Assembly (NCBI GenBank): GCA_036397035.1
Contig: DASWJS010000014.1
Span: 1-64,000, forward strand
Length of the DNA stretch: 64,000 nt
Reading direction: 5' to 3'
From: DASWJS01 sp036397035
GTDB lineage: Bacteria > Actinomycetota > AC-67
Numbering within the stretch: position 1 is the stretch's first letter; every line of letters starts with the position of its first letter. Position numbers and translations under genes: made by a program. The notes below the pieces were generated by a model. The model did not search any database, was not told where the DNA came from, and worked only from the letters and a program-made list of their open reading frames with translations. Positions 32,920-42,725 of the stretch are shown here, piece after piece.

Positions 32920-34298
32920 CCTTTCGCACGCGAATCGCCACCGCCGCCGCCGCCGTCGTCGCCGTGGCCATCGTCGCCTCGGCCGCCGTCCTATACATGG
33001 CCGGTCGCCGCGAGCAGTTCCGTCAGATCGACCAGACGCTGATCGAGCGCGCGGCGGTGCTCGTTTCGACCGGCCGGCCCTTCGGCAGCGGGTTCGTGAT
33101 GCCGGGGCCGCGCCTCGGGGCGCCGGGCGGGTACGCGCAGTACATCACCGTCCAGGGCGTGATCGTCTTCCGGTCCGAGGAAGCCGCGATCCCGGTGAGC
33201 GACGCCGCGCGCGAGGTGGCGGCCGGCGAGCGGCTCCGCGTGTTCGAAACGATCGAGGTGAACGGAACGCCGCTGCGGGTGCTGACGCACACGATCACGC
33301 AAGGGCTCGCCGTGCAGATCGCGCGACCGCTCGACGAAGTCAACAACGTCCTGCGCCGCCAGCGCCTCTACCTGCTGCTGATCGCGCTCGCCGGGGTCGG
33401 GCTGGCCGCGGGTCTCGGGCGGCTCGTCGCGCGCACCGCGCTGGCGCCGCTCGGGCGCCTGACGAGCGCCGCCGAGCGGATCGCCCGCACGCACGACCCC
33501 AGCGAGCCCATCCCCGTGGACGGCAACGACGAGATCTCGCGCCTGGCCGAAAGCCTGAACACGATGCTCGTCGCGCTCGACGGCGCGTTGCAGTCGCAGC
33601 GGCAACTCGTCGCCGACGCCTCGCACGAGCTGCGCACGCCCCTTGCGAGCCTGCGGACGAACATCGAGGTGCTCGCGCGCGCGACCGGCATGGACCCGGC
33701 CGAACGCGAGGCGCTGCTCGCCGACGTCCTGACCCAGATCGAGGACCTGTCGCTGCTCGTCGGCGACCTGGTGGACCTCGCGCGCGGAGACGAGCAGCTC
33801 CCCGAAGCGACCGAGCTGCGCTTCGACCAGATCGTCGCCGAGGCGCTGGACCAAGCGCGCGCCTACCGGCCCGCGACCTCCTTCGCCTCGACGCTGGAGC
33901 CGTGCGTCGTTCGCGGGGTCGATCCGCTGCTACGCCGCGCGGTGTCCAACCTGCTCGACAACGCCGCGAAGTGGTCGCCGCCGGACCGCGCCATCGAAAT
34001 CGAGCTGTCGGCGGGCGGCGAGCTGCGGGTGCGCGACCACGGGTCCGGTATCGCCGAGGAGGACCTGCCGAAGGTCTTCGACCGCTTCTACCGGGCGCCG
34101 GACGCGCGCGCGATGCCGGGGTCCGGGCTCGGCCTTGCGATCGTGAAGCAGGTTGCCGAGCGCCACGACGGCTCGGTCGAAGCGCGCAACGCGACGGGCG
34201 GCGGCGCGGAGTTGGTCCTGCGCCTGCCGGCACGCGCGGCGCCCACAGCGCCCGCGACCGAAGCCGAACCGGCGCCCGAAGCCGAACCCGCGCCCTGA
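32916..34298 (+). CDS. Sensor histidine kinase
   Basis: A 460-residue membrane kinase. Helix 1 (residues about 8-30) and helix 2 (about 150-170) flank a periplasmic sensor of some 120 residues; a HAMP domain follows, then the phosphoacceptor His in VADASHELRTPLASLRTNIE (near residue 235), the N box RRAVSNLLDNAAKWS, and the G boxes VRDHGSGIAEEDLPKVF and GSGLGLAIVKQVAERH. The C-terminal tail repeats EAEPAP. It phosphorylates the response regulator encoded just upstream. The signal is unknown. Confidence 0.94.
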   Translation: MTFRTRIATAAAAVVAVAIVASAAVLYMAGRREQFRQIDQTLIERAAVLVSTGRPFGSGFVMPGPRLGAPGGYAQYITVQGVIVFRSEEAAIPVSDAAREVAAGERLRVFETIEVNGTPLRVLTHTITQGLAVQIARPLDEVNNVLRRQRLYLLLIALAGVGLAAGLGRLVARTALAPLGRLTSAAERIARTHDPSEPIPVDGNDEISRLAESLNTMLVALDGALQSQRQLVADASHELRTPLASLRTNIEVLARATGMDPAEREALLADVLTQIEDLSLLVGDLVDLARGDEQLPEATELRFDQIVAEALDQARAYRPATSFASTLEPCVVRGVDPLLRRAVSNLLDNAAKWSPPDRAIEIELSAGGELRVRDHGSGIAEEDLPKVFDRFYRAPDARAMPGSGLGLAIVKQVAERHDGSVEARNATGGGAELVLRLPARAAPTAPATEAEPAPEAEPAP

Positions 34299-34299
34299 C

Positions 34300-35169
34300 T
34301 CAGACGCGGGCGCCGAGGGCGCGGAGCTGCTCGAGGCGCTCGGCCAGCGGCGGGTGCGACATGAAGAGCTTCGCGATCCCCTGACCACGCAGCGGCGAGC
34401 GCAGGAACAGGTGCGAGACGGCCGGGCTCACCGGCAAGTCGGGGCGGTTCTTCGCGGCCGCCTCGATCTTGATCAGGGCGCTCGCCAGCGGGGTCGCGTC
34501 GCCGAGCAGCTTCGCGCCGGAGGCGTCCGCTTGCGCCTCGCGCGAGCGCGACACGGCCATCTGGACCATCGCCGCCGCGATCGGCGCGAAGAGCCATGCC
34601 ACCAGCAGTCCGAGCCCGCCGCCCTCGCGGTCGCGGCCGCCGCCGAAGATCGAGGCCCACATCGCCATCCGGGCGAGCATCGTCACGGCCGCCGCCACCG
34701 TGGCCGCCACCGCCCCGATCAGGATGTCGCGGTTGCCGACGTGGGAGATCTCGTGCGCGAGCACGCCCGCCAGCTCGTCCTCGTTCAGGACCTGCAGGAT
34801 GCCCTCGGTCACCGCCACCGCCGCATGCTCGGGGTTGCGGCCCGTGGCGAAGGCGTTCGGCTGTGCGCCGGGCATGACGTAGAGCCGAGGCATCGGCAGG
34901 CCGGCCTTCTGCGTGAGGGTCCGCACGACGCGGTAGAGCCACGGCACCTCGGCCTCGCTCACCGGCCGCGAGCGCGTCATCTTCAGCACGATCTTGTCGC
35001 TCCACCAGTAGGTGGCGAAGTTCATCGCGACGGCGATGAACAGGAAGAAGGCCATTCCCGCGTTCGAGCTGCCGAACAACGCGGGCCCGACCCACGCGCC
35101 GACGAGCACGAGCAGTCCGCCCAGCGCGCCCAGGAAAACGAACGTTCGAAACGTGTTCTTCGCGGTCAT
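34300..35169 (-). CDS. htpX: HtpX-type membrane zinc metalloprotease
   Basis: A 289-residue M48B protease. Two N-terminal membrane helices, then VLAHEISHVGNRDILIG with the zinc-binding HExxH (near residue 140), two further helices, and SRSREAQADASGAKLLGD with the third zinc ligand Glu. The C-terminal SHLFLRSPLRGQGIAKLFMS and HPPLAERLEQLRAL are conserved. It degrades damaged membrane proteins. Its place beside nuoN is the arrangement I recall from the second nuo cluster of Streptomyces, so a role in quality control of that complex is plausible. Confidence 0.93.
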   Translation of the reverse strand: MTAKNTFRTFVFLGALGGLLVLVGAWVGPALFGSSNAGMAFFLFIAVAMNFATYWWSDKIVLKMTRSRPVSEAEVPWLYRVVRTLTQKAGLPMPRLYVMPGAQPNAFATGRNPEHAAVAVTEGILQVLNEDELAGVLAHEISHVGNRDILIGAVAATVAAAVTMLARMAMWASIFGGGRDREGGGLGLLVAWLFAPIAAAMVQMAVSRSREAQADASGAKLLGDATPLASALIKIEAAAKNRPDLPVSPAVSHLFLRSPLRGQGIAKLFMSHPPLAERLEQLRALGARV

Positions 35170-35249
35170 CGAATCCCACCCATCCTTTCGGCTCTCAAGG
35201 GTAGCGACGACCGGGGAGCCGCGCGCGCGTCCTCAGCCGTTTCTCGGGC

Positions 35250-36749
35250 TCAGAAGGCGACGAGCGTCGAGCGCGGGCTGAAGTGGTGGAAGAACTCGGG
35301 GTAGACGGTGACGGCCGCGATGACGAGGGCCATCAGCGCGAGCGCCGCCGCGATCGAGTAGGGGACGCCGATCCGCGAGGTCTCGGCCGGTTCGCGCAGG
35401 AACATCCGCTTGCCGACGCTCAGGTAGTAGAAGAGCCCGACGACGGCGTTCGCGACGCCGATGGCGGCGAGCCAGAGCGTCCCGGTGCCGATCGCGGCTC
35501 GGAAGACGAACAGCTTGGCCCAGAAGCCGGCGGTCGGGATCATCCCCGCGAGCGAGAGCAGGAAGAACAGCATCGCGACGGCGAGCGCCGGCTCGCGCTG
35601 CGCTAGCCCTTCGTAGTCGGCGATGTCGTTGCTCGGGTGCTTGCGCCCCACCGCGATCGCGACCGCGAAGGCGCCGAGGTTCATGAACGAGTAGATGAGG
35701 ATGTAGGTGAGCACGGCGGCGAACGCTTCGTTCTGCAGGTCCGCTCCCTTGCCGGCGACGATCCCGAAGGGCAGCAGCATGTAGCCCGACTGCCCGATCG
35801 AGGAGTAGGCGAGCATGCGCACGAGGTTGGTCTGCGACATCGCGACGAGGTTGCCGACCGTCATCGTGATCGCGGAGATGATCGCGAACCCCGGCGCCCA
35901 CACGTGGGTGTAGTCGGGGAAGGCGACGAAGGTGAGCTGCAGCAGCCCGACGAACCCGGCCGCCTTGGAGGCGACCGACAGGAACGCCGCGACGGGCACG
36001 GGCGAGCCCTCGTAGGTGTCGGGCGCCCAGAAGTGGAACGGGACCGCGGAGACCTTGAACGCGAAGCCGGCGACGATCAGCAAGATGCTCGCCGTGACGA
36101 GCGGCGCGTCGCCCTGGGCGCGCAGCGCCTCGGCGATCGCGCTGAGGTTGGTCGACCCGGTGACGCCGTAGATCAGCGACATGCCGAAGAGCATCACGGC
36201 CGAGGACAGCACGCCGAACAGGAAGAACTTCACCGCGGCTTCGTTCGAGCGGTCGTCGGCCTTCTTGAAGCCGGCCATCACGAACCCGGGGATGCTCACC
36301 AGCTCCAGCGCCACGAACAGCGCCAGCATGTCGCGCGCGCTTGCCATCGCGACCATGCCCAGCAGACTCGACAGCAGCAGGAAGTAGAACTCGCCCTGGA
36401 TGCGCTCGGCTCGTTCGGCGAGGTAGGTGACTGAGATCAGGATCGTCAGGCCGCCGACCGCGAGGAACAGGAACTTGAACAGCATCGCGTAGCCGTCGAG
36501 GACGAACATGCCGCCGAAGGTCTCGCGCCCGCCGGCGGGCCGGTCCCCCACCAGCGTCGCCAGCGCGATCGCCGCGGCCCCGATTCCCAGCGCCGAGACC
36601 ACCGCGTTGAGCGGCTTCGCGCGCGAGGGAAGGAACAGGTCGACGACGAGCACGACGACCGCCGCGACGGTCAGCGCGATCTCCGGCGCGATCGCGTGAA
36701 GGTCGACGTTCAGCAGCGCGTCGGTGGAGACCTGGGCGAGGACGCTCAT
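35250..36749 (-). CDS. nuoN: NADH-quinone oxidoreductase subunit N (cluster 1)
   Basis: A 499-residue, 14-helix antiporter-like proton pump subunit. FALELVSIPGFVMAGFKKAD, KFFLFGVLSSAVMLFGMSLI, FHFWAPDTYEGSPVPVAAFL with the conserved Lys before it (GFAFKVSAVPFHF) and MLAYSSIGQSGYMLLP are all present. It is the last gene of the cluster and follows nuoM by 1 bp. Confidence 0.95.
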   Translation of the reverse strand: MSVLAQVSTDALLNVDLHAIAPEIALTVAAVVVLVVDLFLPSRAKPLNAVVSALGIGAAAIALATLVGDRPAGGRETFGGMFVLDGYAMLFKFLFLAVGGLTILISVTYLAERAERIQGEFYFLLLSSLLGMVAMASARDMLALFVALELVSIPGFVMAGFKKADDRSNEAAVKFFLFGVLSSAVMLFGMSLIYGVTGSTNLSAIAEALRAQGDAPLVTASILLIVAGFAFKVSAVPFHFWAPDTYEGSPVPVAAFLSVASKAAGFVGLLQLTFVAFPDYTHVWAPGFAIISAITMTVGNLVAMSQTNLVRMLAYSSIGQSGYMLLPFGIVAGKGADLQNEAFAAVLTYILIYSFMNLGAFAVAIAVGRKHPSNDIADYEGLAQREPALAVAMLFFLLSLAGMIPTAGFWAKLFVFRAAIGTGTLWLAAIGVANAVVGLFYYLSVGKRMFLREPAETSRIGVPYSIAAALALMALVIAAVTVYPEFFHHFSPRSTLVAF

Positions 36750-36750
36750 C

Positions 36751-38277
36751 TCAGAACAAGCTCGCGAGGGCCGTCACGGCGTCGTTGGTCATGTCCAGCA
36801 CCGCTCGCGGGAAGACGCCGAGCGCGACGATGCCAACGAGCAGCGGCGCCCACGCGACCCACTCCATCGTCCGCACGTCGTCGATCGAGGCGTCGGCCGC
36901 CCACTTCTCGCGCAACTGGCCGAGCCCGAGCCGCCGAATCAGCCAGAGCATGTAGCCCGCGGTCAGGATCGTGCCGACGCCGCCGAGCACCATGTACGAG
37001 CGGTAGAGCCCCTGGTGGAGCCCGTCGGCCGGGCGGAAGGCGGCGAGCAGCGCCAGCACCTCGCCCCAGAAGCCCGCCAGGCCGGGCAGGCCGAGCGAAG
37101 CGATCCCGGCGAAGACGAACACCGCTCCCATCCGCGGGATCTTCGTCAGCAGCCCCGGCCCGATGTCGTCGATGACGCGCGTGTGGTAGCGCTCGTACAT
37201 CGACCCCGCGAGGAAGAACAGCATCCCGGTAATGAGGCCGTGGGCCACCATGCCGAAGACGGCCGCGTTGATCCCGACGTCGGTCAGCGTCGATATGCCG
37301 AGCATCACGAAGCCCATGTGACCCACCGAGGAGAACGCGATCAGCCGCTTGATGTCCTTCTGCGCCAGGCAGCACAGCGCGCCGTACAAGATCGAGATCA
37401 CCGCCAGCGCGCCGATGTAGGGGGCCCACGTGCGCGCCGCGTCGGGCAGCAGGGGCAGCGCGATGCGGATGAAGGCGTAGGTCCCCATCTTCAGCAGGAC
37501 GCCGGCAAGCAGGACCGAGCCGACCGTCGGCGCGTCGCCGTGCGCGTCGGGGAGCCACGTGTGGAACGGCCACATCGGCACCTTGATCGCGAAGCCGAGG
37601 AACAGGCCCAGGAACACCAGGTGCTGGAACCCGACCCCGCCGAAGGTCTGGCCCTGCAGCAGGATCATGTCGAAGGTGTGGTTGCCGTCGGGCCCGACCG
37701 AGCGGAAGTACATCGCCAGAAAGCCCAGCAGCATGAACACCGACCCGAACAGCGTGTAGAGGAAGAACTTGATCGCGGAGTATTCCTTCCGCTCGCTCCC
37801 CCAGATGGAGATGATGAAGTACATCGGGACGAGCACCATCTCCCAGAAGACGAAGAACAGCACCAGATCCAGCGAGGTGAACGTGCCGGCCATGCCGGTC
37901 TCCAGCAGCAGGACCAGCGCGAAGAAGCCCTTGAGGCGCCCTTCGGGCTTCGGGGGAACGCGCAACGTGTAGAGCACGCACAGGAAGGTCAGTAGCGCCG
38001 TCAGGACGACCAGCGGCAGCGAGATGCCGTCGATGCCCATGTGGTAGCGGGCGAAGATCGTCTCGATCCAGCTCGTGTCGACCTCGAACTGGAACGCGCC
38101 CGTGCGATCGAAGTCGAACCGCGCGAGCGCGACCAGCGAGAACACGAAGGCCGCGCCGGACGCGACCACCGCGAGCGCCTTCATCGCGACCTCGTTGCCG
38201 CGCGGCACCAGCGCGATCAGCACGCCTCCCACCAGCGGCGTGAACACCACCAGCGAGAGCAACCAGTCGTCGAACAT
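36751..38277 (-). CDS. nuoM: NADH-quinone oxidoreductase subunit M (cluster 1)
   Basis: A 508-residue membrane proton-pump subunit. It retains FFVFWEMVLVPMYFIISIWG with the catalytic Glu, KVPMWPFHTWLPDAHGDAPT, and KDIKRLIAFSSVGHMGFVML. Length and helix spacing are normal. It lies between nuoL and nuoN with gaps of 9 and 1 bp. Confidence 0.95.
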   Translation of the reverse strand: MFDDWLLSLVVFTPLVGGVLIALVPRGNEVAMKALAVVASGAAFVFSLVALARFDFDRTGAFQFEVDTSWIETIFARYHMGIDGISLPLVVLTALLTFLCVLYTLRVPPKPEGRLKGFFALVLLLETGMAGTFTSLDLVLFFVFWEMVLVPMYFIISIWGSERKEYSAIKFFLYTLFGSVFMLLGFLAMYFRSVGPDGNHTFDMILLQGQTFGGVGFQHLVFLGLFLGFAIKVPMWPFHTWLPDAHGDAPTVGSVLLAGVLLKMGTYAFIRIALPLLPDAARTWAPYIGALAVISILYGALCCLAQKDIKRLIAFSSVGHMGFVMLGISTLTDVGINAAVFGMVAHGLITGMLFFLAGSMYERYHTRVIDDIGPGLLTKIPRMGAVFVFAGIASLGLPGLAGFWGEVLALLAAFRPADGLHQGLYRSYMVLGGVGTILTAGYMLWLIRRLGLGQLREKWAADASIDDVRTMEWVAWAPLLVGIVALGVFPRAVLDMTNDAVTALASLF

Positions 38278-38286
38278 GCTTTCCCC

Positions 38287-40323
38287 CTACGCGAATCGAA
38301 TGAAGAGCAGCGCCAAGACCGCGGTGCCGCCGAACAGCACGGCCGCGTATCGCTGGACATTGCCCGATTGGACGTACCGGAGCAGGCCGCTGGACGTGCG
38401 CGCGCCGATGCCCACGCCGTTCACCGCTCCGTCGATGACCTTCTGATCGACGACCGAATAGAGCCCGCGCGCGAACCAGGTCGCGGTCGCCGCGGCGCCG
38501 TTGACCGCGCCGTCGAACACGTTCTGGTTGAGCCAGTACATCGCGCCCGAGACCGTGTCCCGGACCGGCAGCACGATCGCGCGCATGTAGAACTCGTCCA
38601 GGTAGTACTTGTTGACGAGCAGCGTGTGGAACCAGCCGAGCCTCGTGACCGGATCGACCGCAGGCGCGGGCGCGTAGAGCCGGCGCCCGAACCAGATCCC
38701 GCCGACCGCGACCGCCAGCGACACGACGATCAGCACGATGTCGGCGCCCGGCACCTCGGTGACGCCCCCGACGGCGGCCCATGCGCCGAACCCGCTCTGG
38801 TTGCCCGGCAGCCCCGCGAAGCCGGCGACCGCGCCCAGGATCGCGAGCACCGTCAGCGGGATCGTCATGGTCTTGGGCGATTCGTGCGGGTGACCGTGCC
38901 CGCGGTACTCGCCCTCGAAGGTCAGGTGGAAGGCGCGCGACATGTAGAACGCGGTCAGGAACGCCGTGAGGATCCCCGAGCCGTACACGATGTAGCCGAC
39001 GACGTCGGTGCCCGGCGAGTGCGCCGCGGTGCCCGCGCCCACGTGGAACGCCTCGGTCAGGATCTCGTCCTTCGACCAGAAGCCGGCCAGCGGGAAGATG
39101 CCGGCGAGCGCGAGCGACCCCACGCCGAACGTCCAGTAGGTGGTCGGCATGAACCTTCGCAGGCCCCCCATGTCGCTCATGTTGTTCGAGTGCACCGCAT
39201 GGATGACCGATCCGGCTCCCAGGAACAGCAGCGCCTTGAACCACGCGTGCGTGAACAGGTGGAAGATCCCCGCGTTGCCCGCGCCGACCCCGAGCGCCGC
39301 CGACATGTACGCGAGCTGGCTGATCGTCGAATACGCGAGCACCTTCTTGATGTCGTCCTGGACCATCGCCAGCAGCGCCGCCATCAGCATCGTGAACGCG
39401 CCGATCAGCGCGACGACGTTCAGCGCCGCCTCCGATCCCTCGAAGATCGGGAACGCGCGCGCGACCAGGAAGATCCCGGCGGTCACCATCGTCGCCGCGT
39501 GGATGAGCGCGCTGACCGGCGTCGGGCCCGCCATCGCGTCGGGCAGCCAGACGTGGAGCGGGAACTGCGCGCTCTTACCGATCGCGCCGCCGAACAGCAG
39601 GATCGCGCCCGCGGTCAGCGTCACCGTCCCGATCTCGCCGCCCTCGACCAGGTGCAGGATCTCGCCGATGTTGAACGTGCCGGCCGCGGCGAAGATCACG
39701 AAGATGCCGATGAGGAACGGGATGTCGCCGGTCTTGGTGACCACGAACGCCTTGATGGCCGCGTTGGCGTTCTCGCGCTCTTCCCAGTAGTGCCCGATCA
39801 GCAGGTACGAGCAGACACCGACCAGCTCCCAGCCGATCAAGAGCTGCAGCAGGTTGTTGCTGATCACCAGCAACAGCATCGAGCCGGTGAACAGGTTGAG
39901 CGCGGTGAAGTACCACGTGAAGCGCGGCTCGCCCTTCATGTACCCGCTCGAATAGAGCTGCACCATCGCCGAGACGCCCGTCACGACCACGAACATCACC
40001 GCGGTCAGCCCGTTGACGAGCATCCCCAGCTCCAGGCTGAGCCCGCCGCCGAACGGGAACCAGTCCAGCGCGCGCTCGACCGTGGGCCCGCCGCCGCCGA
40101 CGTAGTCGGCCAGCACCCACAGCGCGAGCACGAGGTCGGCGAGCATGAGCGTGATGCCGATCTCCGCGCCGCCTTTCGGCAGCCGCTTGCCGAACCACCA
40201 GATCAGCAGCAGCGACACGAACGGGATGGCCGGGATCAGCCAGGCGTGCTCGGTCGCCCAGTTGCCCGCGCCGGCGGCCAGCTCCAAGGCCGCCTCTTCC
40301 GCGGCGAGCAGCGCGCCTACCAC
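38287..40323 (-). CDS. nuoL: NADH-quinone oxidoreductase subunit L (cluster 1)
   Basis: A 678-residue subunit. The core has LIGWELVGVCSYLLIGHYWE, KSAQFPLHVWLPDAMAGPTP and DDIKKVLAYSTISQLAYMSA. The C-terminal lateral helix that clamps NuoM/N is present near the end. The GTG start at 40323 overlaps the nuoK stop by 7 bp; open frame further upstream is antisense-like sequence and is not part of the protein. Confidence 0.94.
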   Translation of the reverse strand: MVGALLAAEEAALELAAGAGNWATEHAWLIPAIPFVSLLLIWWFGKRLPKGGAEIGITLMLADLVLALWVLADYVGGGGPTVERALDWFPFGGGLSLELGMLVNGLTAVMFVVVTGVSAMVQLYSSGYMKGEPRFTWYFTALNLFTGSMLLLVISNNLLQLLIGWELVGVCSYLLIGHYWEERENANAAIKAFVVTKTGDIPFLIGIFVIFAAAGTFNIGEILHLVEGGEIGTVTLTAGAILLFGGAIGKSAQFPLHVWLPDAMAGPTPVSALIHAATMVTAGIFLVARAFPIFEGSEAALNVVALIGAFTMLMAALLAMVQDDIKKVLAYSTISQLAYMSAALGVGAGNAGIFHLFTHAWFKALLFLGAGSVIHAVHSNNMSDMGGLRRFMPTTYWTFGVGSLALAGIFPLAGFWSKDEILTEAFHVGAGTAAHSPGTDVVGYIVYGSGILTAFLTAFYMSRAFHLTFEGEYRGHGHPHESPKTMTIPLTVLAILGAVAGFAGLPGNQSGFGAWAAVGGVTEVPGADIVLIVVSLAVAVGGIWFGRRLYAPAPAVDPVTRLGWFHTLLVNKYYLDEFYMRAIVLPVRDTVSGAMYWLNQNVFDGAVNGAAATATWFARGLYSVVDQKVIDGAVNGVGIGARTSSGLLRYVQSGNVQRYAAVLFGGTAVLALLFIRFA

Positions 40324-40622
40324 TTCAGCAGATCCACTTCGTCGACGTTGATGCTCTTGCGGTTGCGGAAGATCAGCAGCACGATCGCGAGCCCGACGCC
40401 GACCTCGGCGGCGGCGATCGTGATGACGAACAGGCTGAAGATCTGCCCGATGGCGACCTGGTCCTGGAGGTAGGCGTTGAACGCGACGAGGTTGATGTTG
40501 ACCGAGTTGAGCATCAGCTCGATCGACATCAGGACAAGGACCGCGTTCTTGCGCGCCAGCACACCGTAGACCCCGACGCTGAACAGGAACGCGCCGAGGG
40601 TGAGGATCCACGCGAGGCTCAT
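40317..40622 (-). CDS. nuoK: NADH-quinone oxidoreductase subunit K (cluster 1)
   Basis: A 101-residue, three-helix subunit of normal size. GVLARKNAVLVLMSIELMLN holds the conserved Glu in helix 2, and FVITIAAAEVGVGLAIVLLI holds the Glu in helix 3, both part of the quinone-coupled proton path. It overlaps the nuoL start and follows nuoJ by 3 bp. Confidence 0.95.
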   Translation of the reverse strand: MSLAWILTLGAFLFSVGVYGVLARKNAVLVLMSIELMLNSVNINLVAFNAYLQDQVAIGQIFSLFVITIAAAEVGVGLAIVLLIFRNRKSINVDEVDLLKW

Positions 40623-40625
40623 CGT

Positions 40626-41117
40626 CTAATCCCTCTTCGCCAGGACGATCGCGCCCACCAGGGCCGCGAGCAGCAGGACGGACACCAGCTCGAAGGGAAG
40701 GATGTAGCGCTCGAACAGCGACTGGCCGATGTCGTTGGTGCGAACGACCTGGTCGAGCGGGATCTTCTCGTCGCCGAAGGCGTCCCAGATCAGGTAGGTG
40801 AAGACCCCGAAGATCGCGCCGGACGCCAGCAGCGCGATCCCCCGCTGCTGGTTGTCCAGCGTCGTCCGCCCGATCGGCGCCGCGGTCAGCATGAGCCCGA
40901 ATAGCAGCAGGACGATGATCGCGCCGACGTAGATCAGGATCTGCGTCCAGCCGACGAACTCGGCCCCCATGATCAGGAACAGCACGCCGATGCCGGCGAG
41001 CGCCACGACCAGGTACAGCGCGGCTCGCACGACGTTCTTGCTGACGACGACGGCCACCGCGGCGAGCGCGGTCAGCAGCGAGAAGCCGAGCGCGACGATC
41101 GCGGGCCAGGACGTCAT
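40626..41117 (-). CDS. nuoJ: NADH-quinone oxidoreductase subunit J (cluster 1)
   Basis: A 163-residue, five-helix subunit. VVSKNVVRAALYLVVALAGI, FLIMGAEFVGWTQILIYVGA and IVLLLFGLMLTA match the family, including the Glu and the helix 3 pi-bulge region. The ATG at 41117 overlaps the nuoI stop (ATGA). Confidence 0.94.
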   Translation of the reverse strand: MTSWPAIVALGFSLLTALAAVAVVVSKNVVRAALYLVVALAGIGVLFLIMGAEFVGWTQILIYVGAIIVLLLFGLMLTAAPIGRTTLDNQQRGIALLASGAIFGVFTYLIWDAFGDEKIPLDQVVRTNDIGQSLFERYILPFELVSVLLLAALVGAIVLAKRD

Positions 41118-41695
41118 TCGGCACCGCCCCCGTAGTCCTTGGCCTGCGCGGCAAGCTCCTTCGGATCCTCCGCGCCGTCGTCCAGCGCCGGGGGCGGCGG
41201 GACGAGCTTCATCCACTCGCCGAGCGTCGGCATCTCGTGGGTCAGCTCGGTGATGTCGTCGGTCGAGTACTCGAAGTGCGGCGACCAGAACAGCGCGTCG
41301 AACGGGCAGACCTCGACGCAGATCCCGCAGTACATGCACAGCGCGTAGTCGATCGCGAAGCGGTCGAGCATGTTCCGCGTCCGCGCGCGAGCGCCCGGCG
41401 TCTTCGGCGGCACCTTCTCCTTGTGGGAGTCGATGTAGATGCACCAGTCGGGGCACTCGCGCGAGCACAGCATGCAGACCGTGCAGTTCTCTTCCTTCAG
41501 CGCGATGATCCCGCGTGTGCGCGGCGGCAGGTCCGGCTTCACGTGCGGGTACTGCTGCGTCGTCGCGGGCGTGAGCATCGTGCGCAGCGTGACGCTCAGC
41601 CCCTTGGCGAGGCCGTAGACGGCGCCGATCCCCTTCTTCGAGGCGATCGTGCGCTCCAGGGCGCGCAGCTTCTCGAGGCGCTCGGCGCTGATCAT
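41114..41695 (-). CDS. nuoI: NADH-quinone oxidoreductase subunit I (cluster 1)
   Basis: A 193-residue ferredoxin-like subunit. The two [4Fe-4S] motifs are CTVCMLCSRECPDWC and CMYCGICVEVCPFDAL, carrying clusters N6a and N6b. The N-terminal amphipathic helix anchors it to NuoH. In the absence of nuoE, nuoF and nuoG here, this subunit would be the entry point for electrons from an external donor. The C-terminal acidic tail (residues 160-193) is longer than in E. coli. Confidence 0.95.
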   Translation of the reverse strand: MISAERLEKLRALERTIASKKGIGAVYGLAKGLSVTLRTMLTPATTQQYPHVKPDLPPRTRGIIALKEENCTVCMLCSRECPDWCIYIDSHKEKVPPKTPGARARTRNMLDRFAIDYALCMYCGICVEVCPFDALFWSPHFEYSTDDITELTHEMPTLGEWMKLVPPPPALDDGAEDPKELAAQAKDYGGGAE

Positions 41696-42703
41696 CTAGA
41701 AGGCCACCTTGAAGATCATCGTGAGCAGGATGTTCACCAAAGCGATCGGGATCAGGTACTTCCACGCCATCTTCTGGAGCTGGTCCTCGCGCAGGCGCGG
41801 GTAGGTCGCGCGCAGCCAGATGATGAAGAAGGCGAGCAGACCGACCTTGCCGAGCGTCCAGATCGGCGCCGGGATGAACGGGATCAGCAGCCCGTGCCAG
41901 CCGCCGAGGTAGAGCACCGTCGCCACCGCCGACAGCGCGACGATCCCCGCGTACTCGGCCAGCAGGAACATCGCGAAGCGCACGCCGGTGTACTCGGTCA
42001 TGTGACCGAAAATGATCTCGGAGTCCGCGATCGGCATGTCGAAGGGAGGGCGCGACAGCTCGGCGAGGCTCGCCAGCAAGAAGAGCGCGAAGCCGGCGAA
42101 CTGCGGGATGACGAACCAGTAGCTGTCCTGCGCCTCGACGATCCCGACGAGTGAGATCGTGCCCGCCTGCATCGCGACGGCGCTCGCGGCGAGCACCAGC
42201 GGCAGCTCGTATGCGATGAGCTGCGCGGCGCCGCGGATCGCGCCGATGAGCGCGAACTTGTTGGCGCTCGACCAGCCCGCCATCAGCATGCCGATGACGC
42301 CGATCGCGCTGATCGCCAGCACGAAGAACAGCCCGAGGTCGAAGTTCTCGCCCCAGATGCCGTTGGCGGGGTTGTCTCCGGGTCCGGGCCCGAAGGGCAG
42401 CACCAAGAACACCAGGATCGTGGGAACCAAGGCCACGATGGGTGCGACGGAGAAGACCTTGCGGTCGGCCGCCGCCGGGATGATGTCCTCCTTCTGGATG
42501 AACTTCACGCCGTCGGCGATGAGCTGCGCCCAGCCGTGAAACTTGCCGGCCTCCATCGGCCCGAGCCGCGACTGCATGTGCGCGAGCCCCTTGTGCTCGG
42601 CATAGCCCACGACCATCGGCGCGGTCAGGAAGACGAGCAGCACCGCGACCACCTTGAAGACGAGCACGATCCAGGGGTTGGCGAACAGCTCGTTGAAGAT
42701 CAC
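41696..42703 (-). CDS. nuoH: NADH-quinone oxidoreductase subunit H (cluster 1)
   Basis: A 335-residue, eight-helix subunit that forms the quinone tunnel with NuoB and NuoD. Conserved stretches include YAEHKGLAHMQSRLGPMEAG (the E. coli counterpart begins ERKLLGRMQ), GWSSANKFALIGAIRGAAQL and LAELSRPPFDMPIADSEIIF, plus FFIIWLRATYPRLREDQLQK at the end. It follows nuoD directly, with no nuoE, F or G between. Confidence 0.95.
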   Translation of the reverse strand: MIFNELFANPWIVLVFKVVAVLLVFLTAPMVVGYAEHKGLAHMQSRLGPMEAGKFHGWAQLIADGVKFIQKEDIIPAAADRKVFSVAPIVALVPTILVFLVLPFGPGPGDNPANGIWGENFDLGLFFVLAISAIGVIGMLMAGWSSANKFALIGAIRGAAQLIAYELPLVLAASAVAMQAGTISLVGIVEAQDSYWFVIPQFAGFALFLLASLAELSRPPFDMPIADSEIIFGHMTEYTGVRFAMFLLAEYAGIVALSAVATVLYLGGWHGLLIPFIPAPIWTLGKVGLLAFFIIWLRATYPRLREDQLQKMAWKYLIPIALVNILLTMIFKVAF

Positions 42704-42725
42704 CGGCGCGCCCCCCTGCTCGTCC

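Noticed and set aside
36724..40473. Very long open frames on the plus strand (423 and 810 codons) opposite nuoM and nuoL
   Set aside because: They are antisense to strongly conserved nuo genes, rich in Arg, Glu, His and Asp as expected from reversed high-GC codons, and lack start signals.
40324..41154. Upstream extension of nuoL to a 955-residue protein
   Set aside because: The extension runs through nuoK and nuoJ in another frame and does not resemble NuoL; the GTG at 40323 is better.
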